Assembly (NCBI RefSeq): GCF_003945385.1
Contig: NZ_AP018920.1
Coordinates: 7,006,001-7,070,000, forward strand
Reading direction: 5' to 3'
Length of the DNA: 64,000 nucleotides
DNA from: Pseudonocardia autotrophica
GTDB taxonomy: Bacteria; Actinomycetota; Actinomycetes; Mycobacteriales; Pseudonocardiaceae
Under the pieces are notes generated by a model. The model saw nothing but the letters and a program-made list of their open reading frames with translations. It ran no database searches and was not told the DNA's origin. This document shows, in pieces, positions 38,782 to 46,971 of this stretch. The position numbers and the translations under genes were made by a program. Within the stretch, counting starts at the first letter, position 1; the number at the start of each line of letters is the position of its first letter.

Positions 38782-39810
38782 CTACGCCGGGTTCGGCGTC
38801 GTCCCCGGCCGGGTGGCCAGCGGGACGAGGTCGCCGAAGTCCCACGGGACCGGCTGGACCCGGACCGGGTGATCCCGGTTCGGGGCCTCCACCATCTTGT
38901 CGTCGCCGATGTACATCGTGACGTGGTAGATCGTCGACGGGTCCGAGGTGTCGTGCGCGTAGAACAGGAAGTCACCCGGCTGCATCTCGCGGACCGGCAG
39001 GTGCCCGCCGGAGCGGTACTGGTCGCGGGACACCCGCGGGATCGTCATCCCGGCCGCCTCGTAGGCCCGCATCAGCAGGCCGGAGCAGTCGTAGGCGTTC
39101 GGCCCGGTCGCACCCCACACGTAGGGCTTGCCGACCTCGCCGAGCGCGAACCCGATGGCCGCACCGGCCGCGCCGGGTGGCAGCGCACCGGTCGTCCCCG
39201 GCTCGCAGCCGGCCGGGTTGGCGACGTCGCCGATCTCGGAGACGATCGAGGCGGCCAGGCCCTCCCACTTGGCGTACGCGTCCGGGAACGCCGAGCGCTG
39301 CACGGTCTGCGCGGCCACCGTGACCGGCATCCGCTCCCAGTCCGGCACCTCCAGCAGCCGCTCGTAGAAGATCCGGCTGCTGTAGGCCGGGTCGGTGACC
39401 TGGGCCGGGCTGCCCCAGCCCATCGAGGGCCGCTGCTGGAACAGGCCCAGCGAGTCACGGTCCCCGTAGTTGATGTTGCGGAGGGTGGATTCCTGCATCG
39501 CCGTCGCCAGCGCGACCAGCCACGCGCGCGGCGGCAGTTCCATCTCCTTGGCGACCGAGATGATCGCGGTGGCGTTGGCGCGCTGCTCGTCGCTCAACGT
39601 CTCGATGGTCGCGCCGCCGCCCCCGCGGCCGACGGTGGCCGTGGAGATCCCGGTGTCGCACCATTCGGCGCCGGACGACTGACGCCCGGTGACGTTCGGG
39701 CTGAACGCCAGGAACCCGACGGTCAGGAACAGCACCAGGGCCAGCGCGATCGCGACGAACGGCAACAGCAGCCGCAGCGGGCGCAGTGCCCGGGTGAACG
39801 GGGTGCTCAC
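38782..39810 (-). CDS. NlpC/P60 cell-wall hydrolase of the T4SS-like operon
   Basis: 342 residues: N-terminal membrane anchor (about 10-35), a lytic-transglycosylase-like middle part (SVAKEMELPPRAWLVALATAMQESTLRN, SLGLFQQRPSMGWG) and a C-terminal NlpC/P60 peptidase (YDCSGLLM with C242; H296 in IYHVTMYIG). Such bifunctional hydrolases open peptidoglycan for secretion channels, like VirB1 or Gram-positive TcpG-type proteins. GTG at 39810 overlaps the upstream stop (GTGA). Last gene of the operon. Confidence 0.88.
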   Translation of the reverse strand: MSTPFTRALRPLRLLLPFVAIALALVLFLTVGFLAFSPNVTGRQSSGAEWCDTGISTATVGRGGGGATIETLSDEQRANATAIISVAKEMELPPRAWLVALATAMQESTLRNINYGDRDSLGLFQQRPSMGWGSPAQVTDPAYSSRIFYERLLEVPDWERMPVTVAAQTVQRSAFPDAYAKWEGLAASIVSEIGDVANPAGCEPGTTGALPPGAAGAAIGFALGEVGKPYVWGATGPNAYDCSGLLMRAYEAAGMTIPRVSRDQYRSGGHLPVREMQPGDFLFYAHDTSDPSTIYHVTMYIGDDKMVEAPNRDHPVRVQPVPWDFGDLVPLATRPGTTPNPA

Positions 39811-40403
39811 ACCCGGTCGTAGCGGGACACCTTCCAGCCCGCGTCGGTGTCCACGACCAGGATCGTCAGGCGCAGCGTGTCGGTCGGCACCTCCACCTCC
39901 ACGCTGCGCTGTGCGGCCCGCAGCGGTGTCGCCGATCCGGTCACCCGGGACGCCGGGATGTTGGCCGGGTCCACACCGGCGAGCACGCCGAGGAACTCGT
40001 CGGTGGTGTAGGGCCGGAGCCCGGCCAGCCACTGCTCGGCCGTCGTGCCCTCGGGATGGTTGACCCACGCCGACGCCCACACCCGCGCCACCTCGAGAGC
40101 CTGCGGCGACGCCTGCTCCGGCGGCAGTGCCTCGGGCGTGAGCTCGGCGACCGGCGGGAGCATCGTCGGCGTCGGGGTCGCGGACACACCGGAGCCGCCG
40201 GAGTCCCACCCCTGCTGCCCGCCGCCGCCGGCGATCAGTCCGCCGCCGGATCCGCCACCGAGCTGCCCGCCGAGCGACACCAGCCCGAACACCAGACCTG
40301 CGAGCACGACGACGCTGACGGCCAGCCGCAGCGGGGAGCGCAGCGGCCACTGCCAGACCGAACGGTAGGCGGCCGCCCGGCCGCGCGAGGACCTAACGGG
40401 CAC
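39807..40403 (-). CDS. TcpC/VirB8-like conjugation-type membrane protein
   Basis: 198 residues: short cytoplasmic N-terminus, one membrane helix (about 27-47), a Gly/Pro-rich linker and an NTF2-like extracytoplasmic domain (EVARVWASAWVNHPEGTTAEQWLAGLRPYTTDEFLG in part). This layout matches TcpC/VirB8, a scaffold of type IV secretion channels. GTG at 40403; its start overlaps the VirB6-like gene by 11 bp. Confidence 0.75.
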   Translation of the reverse strand: MPVRSSRGRAAAYRSVWQWPLRSPLRLAVSVVVLAGLVFGLVSLGGQLGGGSGGGLIAGGGGQQGWDSGGSGVSATPTPTMLPPVAELTPEALPPEQASPQALEVARVWASAWVNHPEGTTAEQWLAGLRPYTTDEFLGVLAGVDPANIPASRVTGSATPLRAAQRSVEVEVPTDTLRLTILVVDTDAGWKVSRYDRV

Positions 40404-42312
40404 GGTCGCTCCGCCCGTCGCCTGCGGTCCGCGCGGCCCGCGGCCGGTAGATCTTGTAGACGGGCACGCCGTCGACCAGCTCCGGGGTCACCGGCGTCGG
40501 GTCGCCCGGCCGGCGCGGCAGCGGATCGGCGCGCCGGTAGATGGACCGGTCGTCGATCTCGCCCGGATCGGTGCGGCCGGGGACACCGGAGCCGGTGTCC
40601 GGGCGTCCGGACGCCCCGATCGGGAGCCCGGCGCGCCGCGGCTCGGCCAGCCGGGCGTTCTGCACGGTGTCCCCGGACGCCCGGCGGCGCCAGGTCCGTG
40701 CACCCGGACCGGACACGGTCTCCGCCTCGGGACGCACCGCGTCGGGGTCACCGGAGCCGTTCCCGGGGCCCCGCTCGGACCACCAGCGGCTCTGCCGCTC
40801 CTCACCGGGCAGCGGGCCGCGCATCCGGTTCCACACCTTCGACATCGGCCCGTCGGCGACACCGGGCACGATCCCGCCGAACTGCTCCCGGGTCAGCGAC
40901 ACCATCGACACCAGCCGCCGGAAGGGCCGCGCGACCGCCCACAGCACGAGCGTCACGACCCCGGTGACCAGCAGCGCGAGCCACAGATCGACGCCCGATC
41001 CCGGCGCGAACAGCGACACCACCAGCAACGCGTGCAGCCCCGCCAGCGCCCCCACGACGAGAGTGTTCACCACCGCGGCCCCGGTGATCCGCAGGATCGC
41101 CGGGATGACGTCCGGTTTCAGCAACGCGACGACCGCGACCGCGGGCGCACACACCACCAGCAGCCGGATGATCAGCAGCGCGACGAGCACGAGCACCTTC
41201 GCCAGCAGCTGGAACAGCGCGATGCAGGCGGCCTGGATCAGCGCGAGCGTCCCCGCCCCGATCCGGCTGCCCGACGCCCCGGTGAAGTAGCTGTAGCGGT
41301 CGCCCATCCGGTCGGCGATCGCCGCGTAGTCGGCCTTCTTCTGCTCGGCCGTCTCGGTGGTGTCCAGCCCCTGGTCGATCTCGTCGATGGTGAACGCCTG
41401 CGCCCGCAGCAGGTCGCGGCCCAGCTCCTGGGCCTGCGGTACGTCCGGTGCGCCGAAGGACCCGCGCAGCCAGTTCTGGTAGGCGACCTGGTCGACCAGC
41501 ACGGTCGGCAACGTGTCCCGGGTGCCGAGCCCGATCTGGCCGAGGAAGCCCTCCTGCATCTGGGTGACGCCGTCGAGCAGCAGATCATCGGCCGCCCGTG
41601 ACCAGTCCACCGGGGCGAGATACGCCGCCGATCCGATCATCAGGGCGAGCACCGCGATCCCGGTGCGCTGGGCCTGTTTCGCCAGTTCCCCGCGCATCGC
41701 CAGCAGCAGCACGATGATCGCGAAGCCCAGCAGCGCGAGGCCGACCCAGGTGGTGAACACCGTCTCGTACATCGCGCGGGTCGCGGTGGTGATCACGTTG
41801 TCGATCGGCTCGAACAGTGCGCCGCCGTCGGCGATCAGGTAGTGCGCCCAGTTGACGCCACCGACGGTGAGCTTGGCGAGGTTGAAGGCCTGGTTGCCGA
41901 GCCAGGTGTCGGTCGTGACCGACGGGTTCAGCACCCCCGACGCGGCACAGCCGAGGTCGTAGTTGTGCCAGACCAGGCCGGCGTAGCCGACCTCTTCGTA
42001 GACCGATCCGGCCTCACCGTGCAGCGCGCTCGGCCGGTCCAGCGAGCCGACCAGACCGGTGCCGGGGCGGTCCGGTTCGGGCGGCGTCTTGCAGTCCAGT
42101 GCCTGGGCCAACGCCGGGGTGCCGATCAGCAGCGTGCCGCCGACCAGCGCGGCGACCACGAGTGCCGCCCGCCGGCGGGGACGCGCCGGCCCGGTCGTCC
42201 GGCCCCGCCGGGAACGACGGGACTGCCGGACCGAGACCAGGACGGCCGCCAGCAGTACACCCAGCACCACCCAGAGACCGGCGCCTCCGGACGGGTCGAG
42301 CCCGCCCGTCAC
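40393..42312 (-). CDS. VirB6/TrbL-like polytopic membrane protein
   Basis: 639 residues: signal-like N-terminus and mature region with cysteines (ALDCKTPPEP, LGCAASG), then several membrane helices (about 170-290, 330-470) and a charged cytoplasmic tail of about 150 residues. The fold pattern resembles VirB6/TrbL channel subunits of Gram-positive type IV systems; sequence motifs are not diagnostic. GTG at 42312 overlaps the VirB4-like stop (GTGA). Confidence 0.72.
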   Translation of the reverse strand: MTGGLDPSGGAGLWVVLGVLLAAVLVSVRQSRRSRRGRTTGPARPRRRAALVVAALVGGTLLIGTPALAQALDCKTPPEPDRPGTGLVGSLDRPSALHGEAGSVYEEVGYAGLVWHNYDLGCAASGVLNPSVTTDTWLGNQAFNLAKLTVGGVNWAHYLIADGGALFEPIDNVITTATRAMYETVFTTWVGLALLGFAIIVLLLAMRGELAKQAQRTGIAVLALMIGSAAYLAPVDWSRAADDLLLDGVTQMQEGFLGQIGLGTRDTLPTVLVDQVAYQNWLRGSFGAPDVPQAQELGRDLLRAQAFTIDEIDQGLDTTETAEQKKADYAAIADRMGDRYSYFTGASGSRIGAGTLALIQAACIALFQLLAKVLVLVALLIIRLLVVCAPAVAVVALLKPDVIPAILRITGAAVVNTLVVGALAGLHALLVVSLFAPGSGVDLWLALLVTGVVTLVLWAVARPFRRLVSMVSLTREQFGGIVPGVADGPMSKVWNRMRGPLPGEERQSRWWSERGPGNGSGDPDAVRPEAETVSGPGARTWRRRASGDTVQNARLAEPRRAGLPIGASGRPDTGSGVPGRTDPGEIDDRSIYRRADPLPRRPGDPTPVTPELVDGVPVYKIYRPRAARTAGDGRSDRAR

Positions 42313-45311
42313 CGCCCGTCACCGTCGGGATCGGGCCGGGGATCCTGCCCGGTGCGCGGCTCGTCGACCACCCACTCGTCGTCGAGCTCGTCGAGCAGAT
42401 CGAGCTGCTCGTCGTCGAACAGTTCCGCGGAGTCGAGATCGGCCCGGTCCAGCACATCGGCCGAGACCACCTGCACGGCCCCCGCCCGGACGCCGCCGAC
42501 CAGCACCGGATCGGCGTCGCCGACCGGGCCGATCCGGGTGTCGGCGCCGCGCAGGTCGATGTCGTCGCCGTCCAGGTCGGGGACGACTGCCGACGGCGGC
42601 GGCTGGCGCGGCGCGGCGGGCAGCGGGGTCGGTTCGTCCGGCGCGGTCAGCTCGGGGCCGGCCGGTCCGGCGGCCCGTGGCTTGACGCGGGCGGCGTCCG
42701 GGTTGGTGTCCAGCGCGTCCCGGATGTGCTCCAGGTGCGGCGCCTCCAGGTCGATCCGGATCTTCTCGACGCCACCGTGTCCGTCGGCGAACACGAACTG
42801 GCGCGGGGTGTCGTCCGGGCGGTCGTCGTGCCGGGGGCGCGGGGAGAGCGTCCCGAGCATCTCCTCGTAGCCGACGTCGGTGGGCACCCGCAGCAGCCGC
42901 AACGCCTCGGACTGCGCCTCCTCGTCGTCGGTCCGGCCGACGAACACCGCGTTCACCAGCGACGCGAACCCGGAGACCCGCAGCAGGTCACCGGCCAGCT
43001 GGGAGGCGAACAACGCCCGGACGTTGAACTTGCGGGAGTCGCGGGCCAGCCGGTCGATCAGCACCTTGCCGGTGGGCACCTGGGACAGGAAGTGCGTCTC
43101 GTCCAGCGCGACGCCCTTGCGCAGGTTGCGGTCGGCGTCGTAGATCGTGCGCTGGGTCAGCCAGGACGCCAGGTTCAGCAGCTCGACGCCGAGCGCCTCG
43201 TTGTCGGTCCACTCCTCGCGCGGGCTGCCCGGGCGCGGCAGCGACAGACCCTGCATGGTCAGCACCGTGAGCCGGTAGTCGCGGTCGGCGTGCCACGGGT
43301 CGGCGCGGGTCTCGTCCGGGAACAGCAGGGCGGCCTGGGGCAGCTCCCGACGCTCGTCGAGGAAGTCCGCGACGACGCCGGCGTGGTCCTCGCCCTCCGC
43401 CGCGTGCCGGCGCAGCGTGTCGATCACCATGCCGGGATGCCGGTCGGGGGCGCCGCCGACCTCACGCACCGCACGCAGCAGCACGATCCGGGTGTGCGGC
43501 TGCCGGGAGATCTCGTAGGGCAGCAGGCCGGAGAGCACGTCGAGCACCAGCCGTCGCCGGGTGGCGGCGGCCAGCGATCGCTCCCGCTTCCAGGCGCGCT
43601 CGGGGTCCTCGTCGTCGGCGAAGTGGTCCGGGCGCGGCTCGGCCACCACCCGGTACGGGTTGAGGATGCCCGGGTCGGCGCGCAGCAGGTTGATGTGCCG
43701 GGAGAACGGCGCGAGCTCGGGCAGCCGGGCCAGCTCGGCGAGCGGGCCGGACGGGTCGAGCACCGTCCAGCGGGCCCCGGCGCGCAGCGTCTTGTAGACG
43801 ACCAGGCCGGTGAGGAACGACTTGCCGGAACCGAGCCCGCCGACGATCGCGGTCAGCCCGGACGCCCGCCGGACCTCCTGGGCCAGCCACGGGTCCCAGG
43901 CGACCGGGCGCCGGGTCGCGGTGCAGGTCTCGCCGAGCATGATGCCGCGCCGGTCGCCGACGCTCGCGGTCGCCGCGGGCACCCCGGACGCCGCCCAGGT
44001 GACGCTGCCCCGGCGCCGGTACGCCGTCGACGCGAGCGGCTCACCCGGGATGAACTCCCGGGCGTAGCGGTACTGCGCCTCCGGGTGCTCGATCTGCACC
44101 TTGGGCCGGTACAGGTCGACGACCTGCTGGGCGCGGGTGGTGGCCTCGGCCTCGTCGCGGCCGGACACGGCGATCCGCCACCAGCCGTAGAGCCTGGTGT
44201 TGAGCTGGGTGAGCCCGGTGGTGAGCTCGTCCTCGACCTCGAGCACCCGGTCGGCCTGGCGGGCCAGCGACATCGGCGGATCGAGGTCGTGGTCGTGCGT
44301 GTAGTGCCGGATCTGGCTGCGCACCTTGCCCATCTGGCGTTGCAGCTCGCCGGTGACGTCCTCCGGGCGGCGGATGTACATCCGGGCCGACCACTCCACC
44401 GGGAACGGCAGCCGGTCCGAGTGCTGCATCCACGGGTCGTCGATCTCCGGGATGCGCAGGCCCTCCATCAGGCCCAGCGAGAGCACCGCGACATTGCGGG
44501 AGACGGTCTGCGAGCGCATCCGCCCGACCACCTGCACGGTCGGCGCGTACGGCTCCTGGTGCAGGTCGACGCCCTCGGTGAAGGCGGCCAGGTCCTCGGC
44601 CTCCCAGGTGCTGACCCCGCGCGGGACCGACGACAGCCCGCGCGGCGCGGGCAGCCCGAGCGCGACCGAGCGGTGCATCAGCCACGCCATGTCCTCGGCG
44701 CTGGCCGGGACGGCGTCCAGCCCGGACCCGGCGACCAGGACGTCGAGGTGGTTCACCTCGGACTCCAGCGCGGCCAGCTCGGCACGCACGGCGGACGGCG
44801 CGATCCGGTCCAGCACCGGCGCGGCCCGCTCCACCCAGCGGTCGAGCAGTCCGCGGCCGGACACCTCGATACCGAGGAAGACCTCCTTGTCGGCCATCGA
44901 CAGCCCCATCAGGTGGCGCTGCTCGCCCTCCAGGAAGCCGTCCCAGCCGAGCGCGCCGGGGACGTCGGGCATCCGGCCCATGGCGTTCTGGTCGAAGGAC
45001 TCGGCCCACATGTGCACCGGGTAGGGCCGGGTGGTCACCCGCATGTGCAGCCAGCGGCCCTGCATCTCGCCCAGCTGGGCGGCGATCTGCCGGATCAGCA
45101 CCTCGCGCTGGCCGTCGCTGCGGAAGCTCCAGGCCTGTGCGGCGAGCCGGTACCAGGCCATCACCTGGGTGCCGGTGCGCGTGAGGTGGCCGTCGATCGA
45201 CCGCAGCGCTATCGACGGCGTGTAGCCCGACCCGCCCTCACCGGCCCGGGCACGGCCACGCCTGCGCGCCCGGCGGGAGGTTCGTTCAGGTGCGGCCACG
45301 GTGGCCACCAC
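42309..45311 (-). CDS. VirB4-like secretion ATPase
   Basis: 1000 residues. Seen: N-terminal VirB4-type domain, Walker A GGLGSGKSFLTGL (about residue 489), Walker B-like GVALDETHFL (about 740), and a RecA-type motif FNVRALFASQLAGDLL. A 130-residue acidic tail is extra. It energises assembly or transport in type IV secretion. GTG at 45311 overlaps the preceding gene by 26 bp; GTG 45308 is nearly equivalent. No relaxase, VirD4 or VirB11 gene is nearby. Confidence 0.88.
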   Translation of the reverse strand: MVATVAAPERTSRRARRRGRARAGEGGSGYTPSIALRSIDGHLTRTGTQVMAWYRLAAQAWSFRSDGQREVLIRQIAAQLGEMQGRWLHMRVTTRPYPVHMWAESFDQNAMGRMPDVPGALGWDGFLEGEQRHLMGLSMADKEVFLGIEVSGRGLLDRWVERAAPVLDRIAPSAVRAELAALESEVNHLDVLVAGSGLDAVPASAEDMAWLMHRSVALGLPAPRGLSSVPRGVSTWEAEDLAAFTEGVDLHQEPYAPTVQVVGRMRSQTVSRNVAVLSLGLMEGLRIPEIDDPWMQHSDRLPFPVEWSARMYIRRPEDVTGELQRQMGKVRSQIRHYTHDHDLDPPMSLARQADRVLEVEDELTTGLTQLNTRLYGWWRIAVSGRDEAEATTRAQQVVDLYRPKVQIEHPEAQYRYAREFIPGEPLASTAYRRRGSVTWAASGVPAATASVGDRRGIMLGETCTATRRPVAWDPWLAQEVRRASGLTAIVGGLGSGKSFLTGLVVYKTLRAGARWTVLDPSGPLAELARLPELAPFSRHINLLRADPGILNPYRVVAEPRPDHFADDEDPERAWKRERSLAAATRRRLVLDVLSGLLPYEISRQPHTRIVLLRAVREVGGAPDRHPGMVIDTLRRHAAEGEDHAGVVADFLDERRELPQAALLFPDETRADPWHADRDYRLTVLTMQGLSLPRPGSPREEWTDNEALGVELLNLASWLTQRTIYDADRNLRKGVALDETHFLSQVPTGKVLIDRLARDSRKFNVRALFASQLAGDLLRVSGFASLVNAVFVGRTDDEEAQSEALRLLRVPTDVGYEEMLGTLSPRPRHDDRPDDTPRQFVFADGHGGVEKIRIDLEAPHLEHIRDALDTNPDAARVKPRAAGPAGPELTAPDEPTPLPAAPRQPPPSAVVPDLDGDDIDLRGADTRIGPVGDADPVLVGGVRAGAVQVVSADVLDRADLDSAELFDDEQLDLLDELDDEWVVDEPRTGQDPRPDPDGDGR

Positions 45312-46113
45312 TGCGCCAGGGCTCGGACTGACGGGTGCGGGCCGCTGTACCCGTCCGGCGACCGCGCTTGCCGATCCGGCCGCGCGCCTTGCGGAAGCGG
45401 CCCTGCTTCGGCGCGCTCACCGGGTCCGGGAGCGGCGGGACGACGCGGCGCGGCTCGGCCGGCTCGGAGCCCGGCCCCTCGGCGCTGTCACCGTCGACGA
45501 CGGCGGGCACGGTCGGGGCACGGTCGGCCACGAACGGGCCCTTCGTGGCAACCGGCTTCCCGAACTGCCCGCCGGTGGCGCCGGGGGCGGGAACCGCACC
45601 GTCGGTCAGCGCAGCGGCGGCTCCCGTCGGGTGGGCCGCGGAACCGGCGCGGGGGGCGGGGACGGCGCCGTCGGCGAGCGCGGGCCGCGCGCCCCGCCCG
45701 GCGACCTTCCACGGCCGCGTCGTCGCGCCGGCGCGCAGCGCCGCCGCGGGCTGGGCGCGCGAGGTCTGGATCCGGACGTGCCGGGCGCCCACCGATCCAC
45801 CACTCGGCCGCCGGTCGGCCCGCGGCCCGGTCACCTCGGCCCAGAACTGGCCGAGCACCTGGCCGAGCGGACGCTCGTAGTCGATCTTCTTACCGAGGAA
45901 CCCGGTGATCGCGACGGTGCCGACGAGTGCCCAGGCGACCGAGATGAAGTCCAGCCCGATCCCGAGCTGCCGCTGGAACATCATGATCAGCATCATCACG
46001 AGCAGCCCGACGCCGTAGCTGACGTAGCGGGCGCGCCAGGGGAACGTGGCCCGGGGCGGGCCCAGCCAGACCGCATCGACTCGGTAGATCTCGTCGTCGG
46101 TACGAACGAGCAC
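45286..46113 (-). CDS. PrgI/VirB3-like membrane protein with basic tail
   Basis: 275 residues: two adjacent membrane helices (about 30-48 and 55-72), as in PrgI/VirB3 proteins that partner VirB4, then a long Ala/Pro-rich segment ending in a strongly basic tail (RFRKARGRIGKRGRRTG). GTG at 46113 is 14 bp after the small upstream gene. Identification rests on topology and position before the VirB4-like gene. Confidence 0.65.
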   Translation of the reverse strand: MLVRTDDEIYRVDAVWLGPPRATFPWRARYVSYGVGLLVMMLIMMFQRQLGIGLDFISVAWALVGTVAITGFLGKKIDYERPLGQVLGQFWAEVTGPRADRRPSGGSVGARHVRIQTSRAQPAAALRAGATTRPWKVAGRGARPALADGAVPAPRAGSAAHPTGAAAALTDGAVPAPGATGGQFGKPVATKGPFVADRAPTVPAVVDGDSAEGPGSEPAEPRRVVPPLPDPVSAPKQGRFRKARGRIGKRGRRTGTAARTRQSEPWRSGGHRGRT

Positions 46114-46127
46114 GGATCAGCCCCGGC

Positions 46128-46400
46128 TCAGCCCGTGGAGACGAGCAGGTTGGCCAGCGCCTGACCGACGGCCGGACCGCTGCCGGTCACGGCGATACCC
46201 AGCGCGACGAGCCCGACCAACAGCCCGATGCTCCGCCGGGCCACGCCGGCGTTGTCCCCACGGCCACCGATCCACAGCAGGATCACGGCGATCGCGAGCA
46301 GAACCAGCGGAACGATGTTGTTCGTGATCCAGTCGCGGAGGTTCACGGTCGTCAGCTCGCCCTGGGCGAGCACCAGCTGGATCGCCTCGAGCGAGGTCAT
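46128..46400 (-). CDS. Small two-TM protein (VirB2-like position)
   Basis: 90 residues, two membrane helices (NIVPLVLLAIAVILLWIGG and SIGLLVGLVALGIAVTG) separated by a short basic loop, as in VirB2 pilins and similar Gram-positive T4SS subunits. ATG at 46400 is preceded by AGGAGC. First gene of the six-gene operon; the pilin-like role is inferred from topology and order. Confidence 0.6.
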   Translation of the reverse strand: MTSLEAIQLVLAQGELTTVNLRDWITNNIVPLVLLAIAVILLWIGGRGDNAGVARRSIGLLVGLVALGIAVTGSGPAVGQALANLLVSTG

Positions 46401-46770
46401 CACAGCTCCTCCTTGCGGCATCCGCTTGTCCCGGTCGCTCCCGCAGGCGAGTAGACCACGAGACCCGACGGTGATAGTAGAGGAGTGGCCCGTACGCCCG
46501 GTGTGAACGCCACGCACCGCAACGGATCAGACACGGTCGGCCGAATGGACCCCCCGTATCTCGGACGTGACTCGTGCCTCACCTTCGGGCGGTCGACTGG
46601 GGCGAGGGCGCCGGAAATGTCATGGTCGAGGGTGGCTACTGTTCGGTAACAAAGCTTGACCCGTCCCGCGGTGGTGCGGGACGCGCCGCGCCGGCGAGCA
46701 CTACCCTTCGCCCGACCGCCGTTGCGTCCCACCACACCAACGCGACGGCGACGTCCGAGGAGGCACTGCG
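46401..46770. other. Intergenic region, divergent promoters
   Basis: The 370 bp between the T4SS-like operon and the leader region of the iron-sulfur reductase gene. It must hold two divergent promoters. TGTTCGGTAACA, an imperfect inverted repeat, lies near 46639, followed by a TTGACC at about 46656. I see no RNA gene. Confidence 0.4.
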
Positions 46771-46971
46771 ATGGAGAGGCCCGCCCGGTCCCGGGGGCAC
46801 GGTCCGCCGTGCCCCCGGCCGCCCGCCTCCCAGGCACTCCCCGGTCACCGAAACATGATTCCCGTCCCGTTCCGCCGCGATGACGGCGCCTCCGGCGCCA
46901 CCCGTCTCAGGTCGGCACGGCCCCGCACAGCCCTCGGGCCGGGTGCTCTCAAGGGAGGTTGCTCCATATGA
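46771..46971 (+). CDS. Candidate leader ORF coupled to the iron-sulfur reductase gene
   Basis: 66 codons, Arg/Pro-rich, with GAGGAGG 7 nt before its ATG and a stop that overlaps the next gene's ATG (ATGA at 46968-46971). It contains a 12-bp perfect stem (46791-46802 / 46807-46818) with a TCCG loop. Ribosome site and overlap suggest real translation, but the composition could also be chance in GC-rich DNA. Confidence 0.35.
   Translation: MERPARSRGHGPPCPRPPASQALPGHRNMIPVPFRRDDGASGATRLRSARPRTALGPGALKGGCSI

Noticed and set aside
42099..45908. 1269-codon plus-strand frame opposite the VirB4/PrgI genes
   Set aside because: Same antisense artefact; Walker motifs and membrane helices are on the minus strand.
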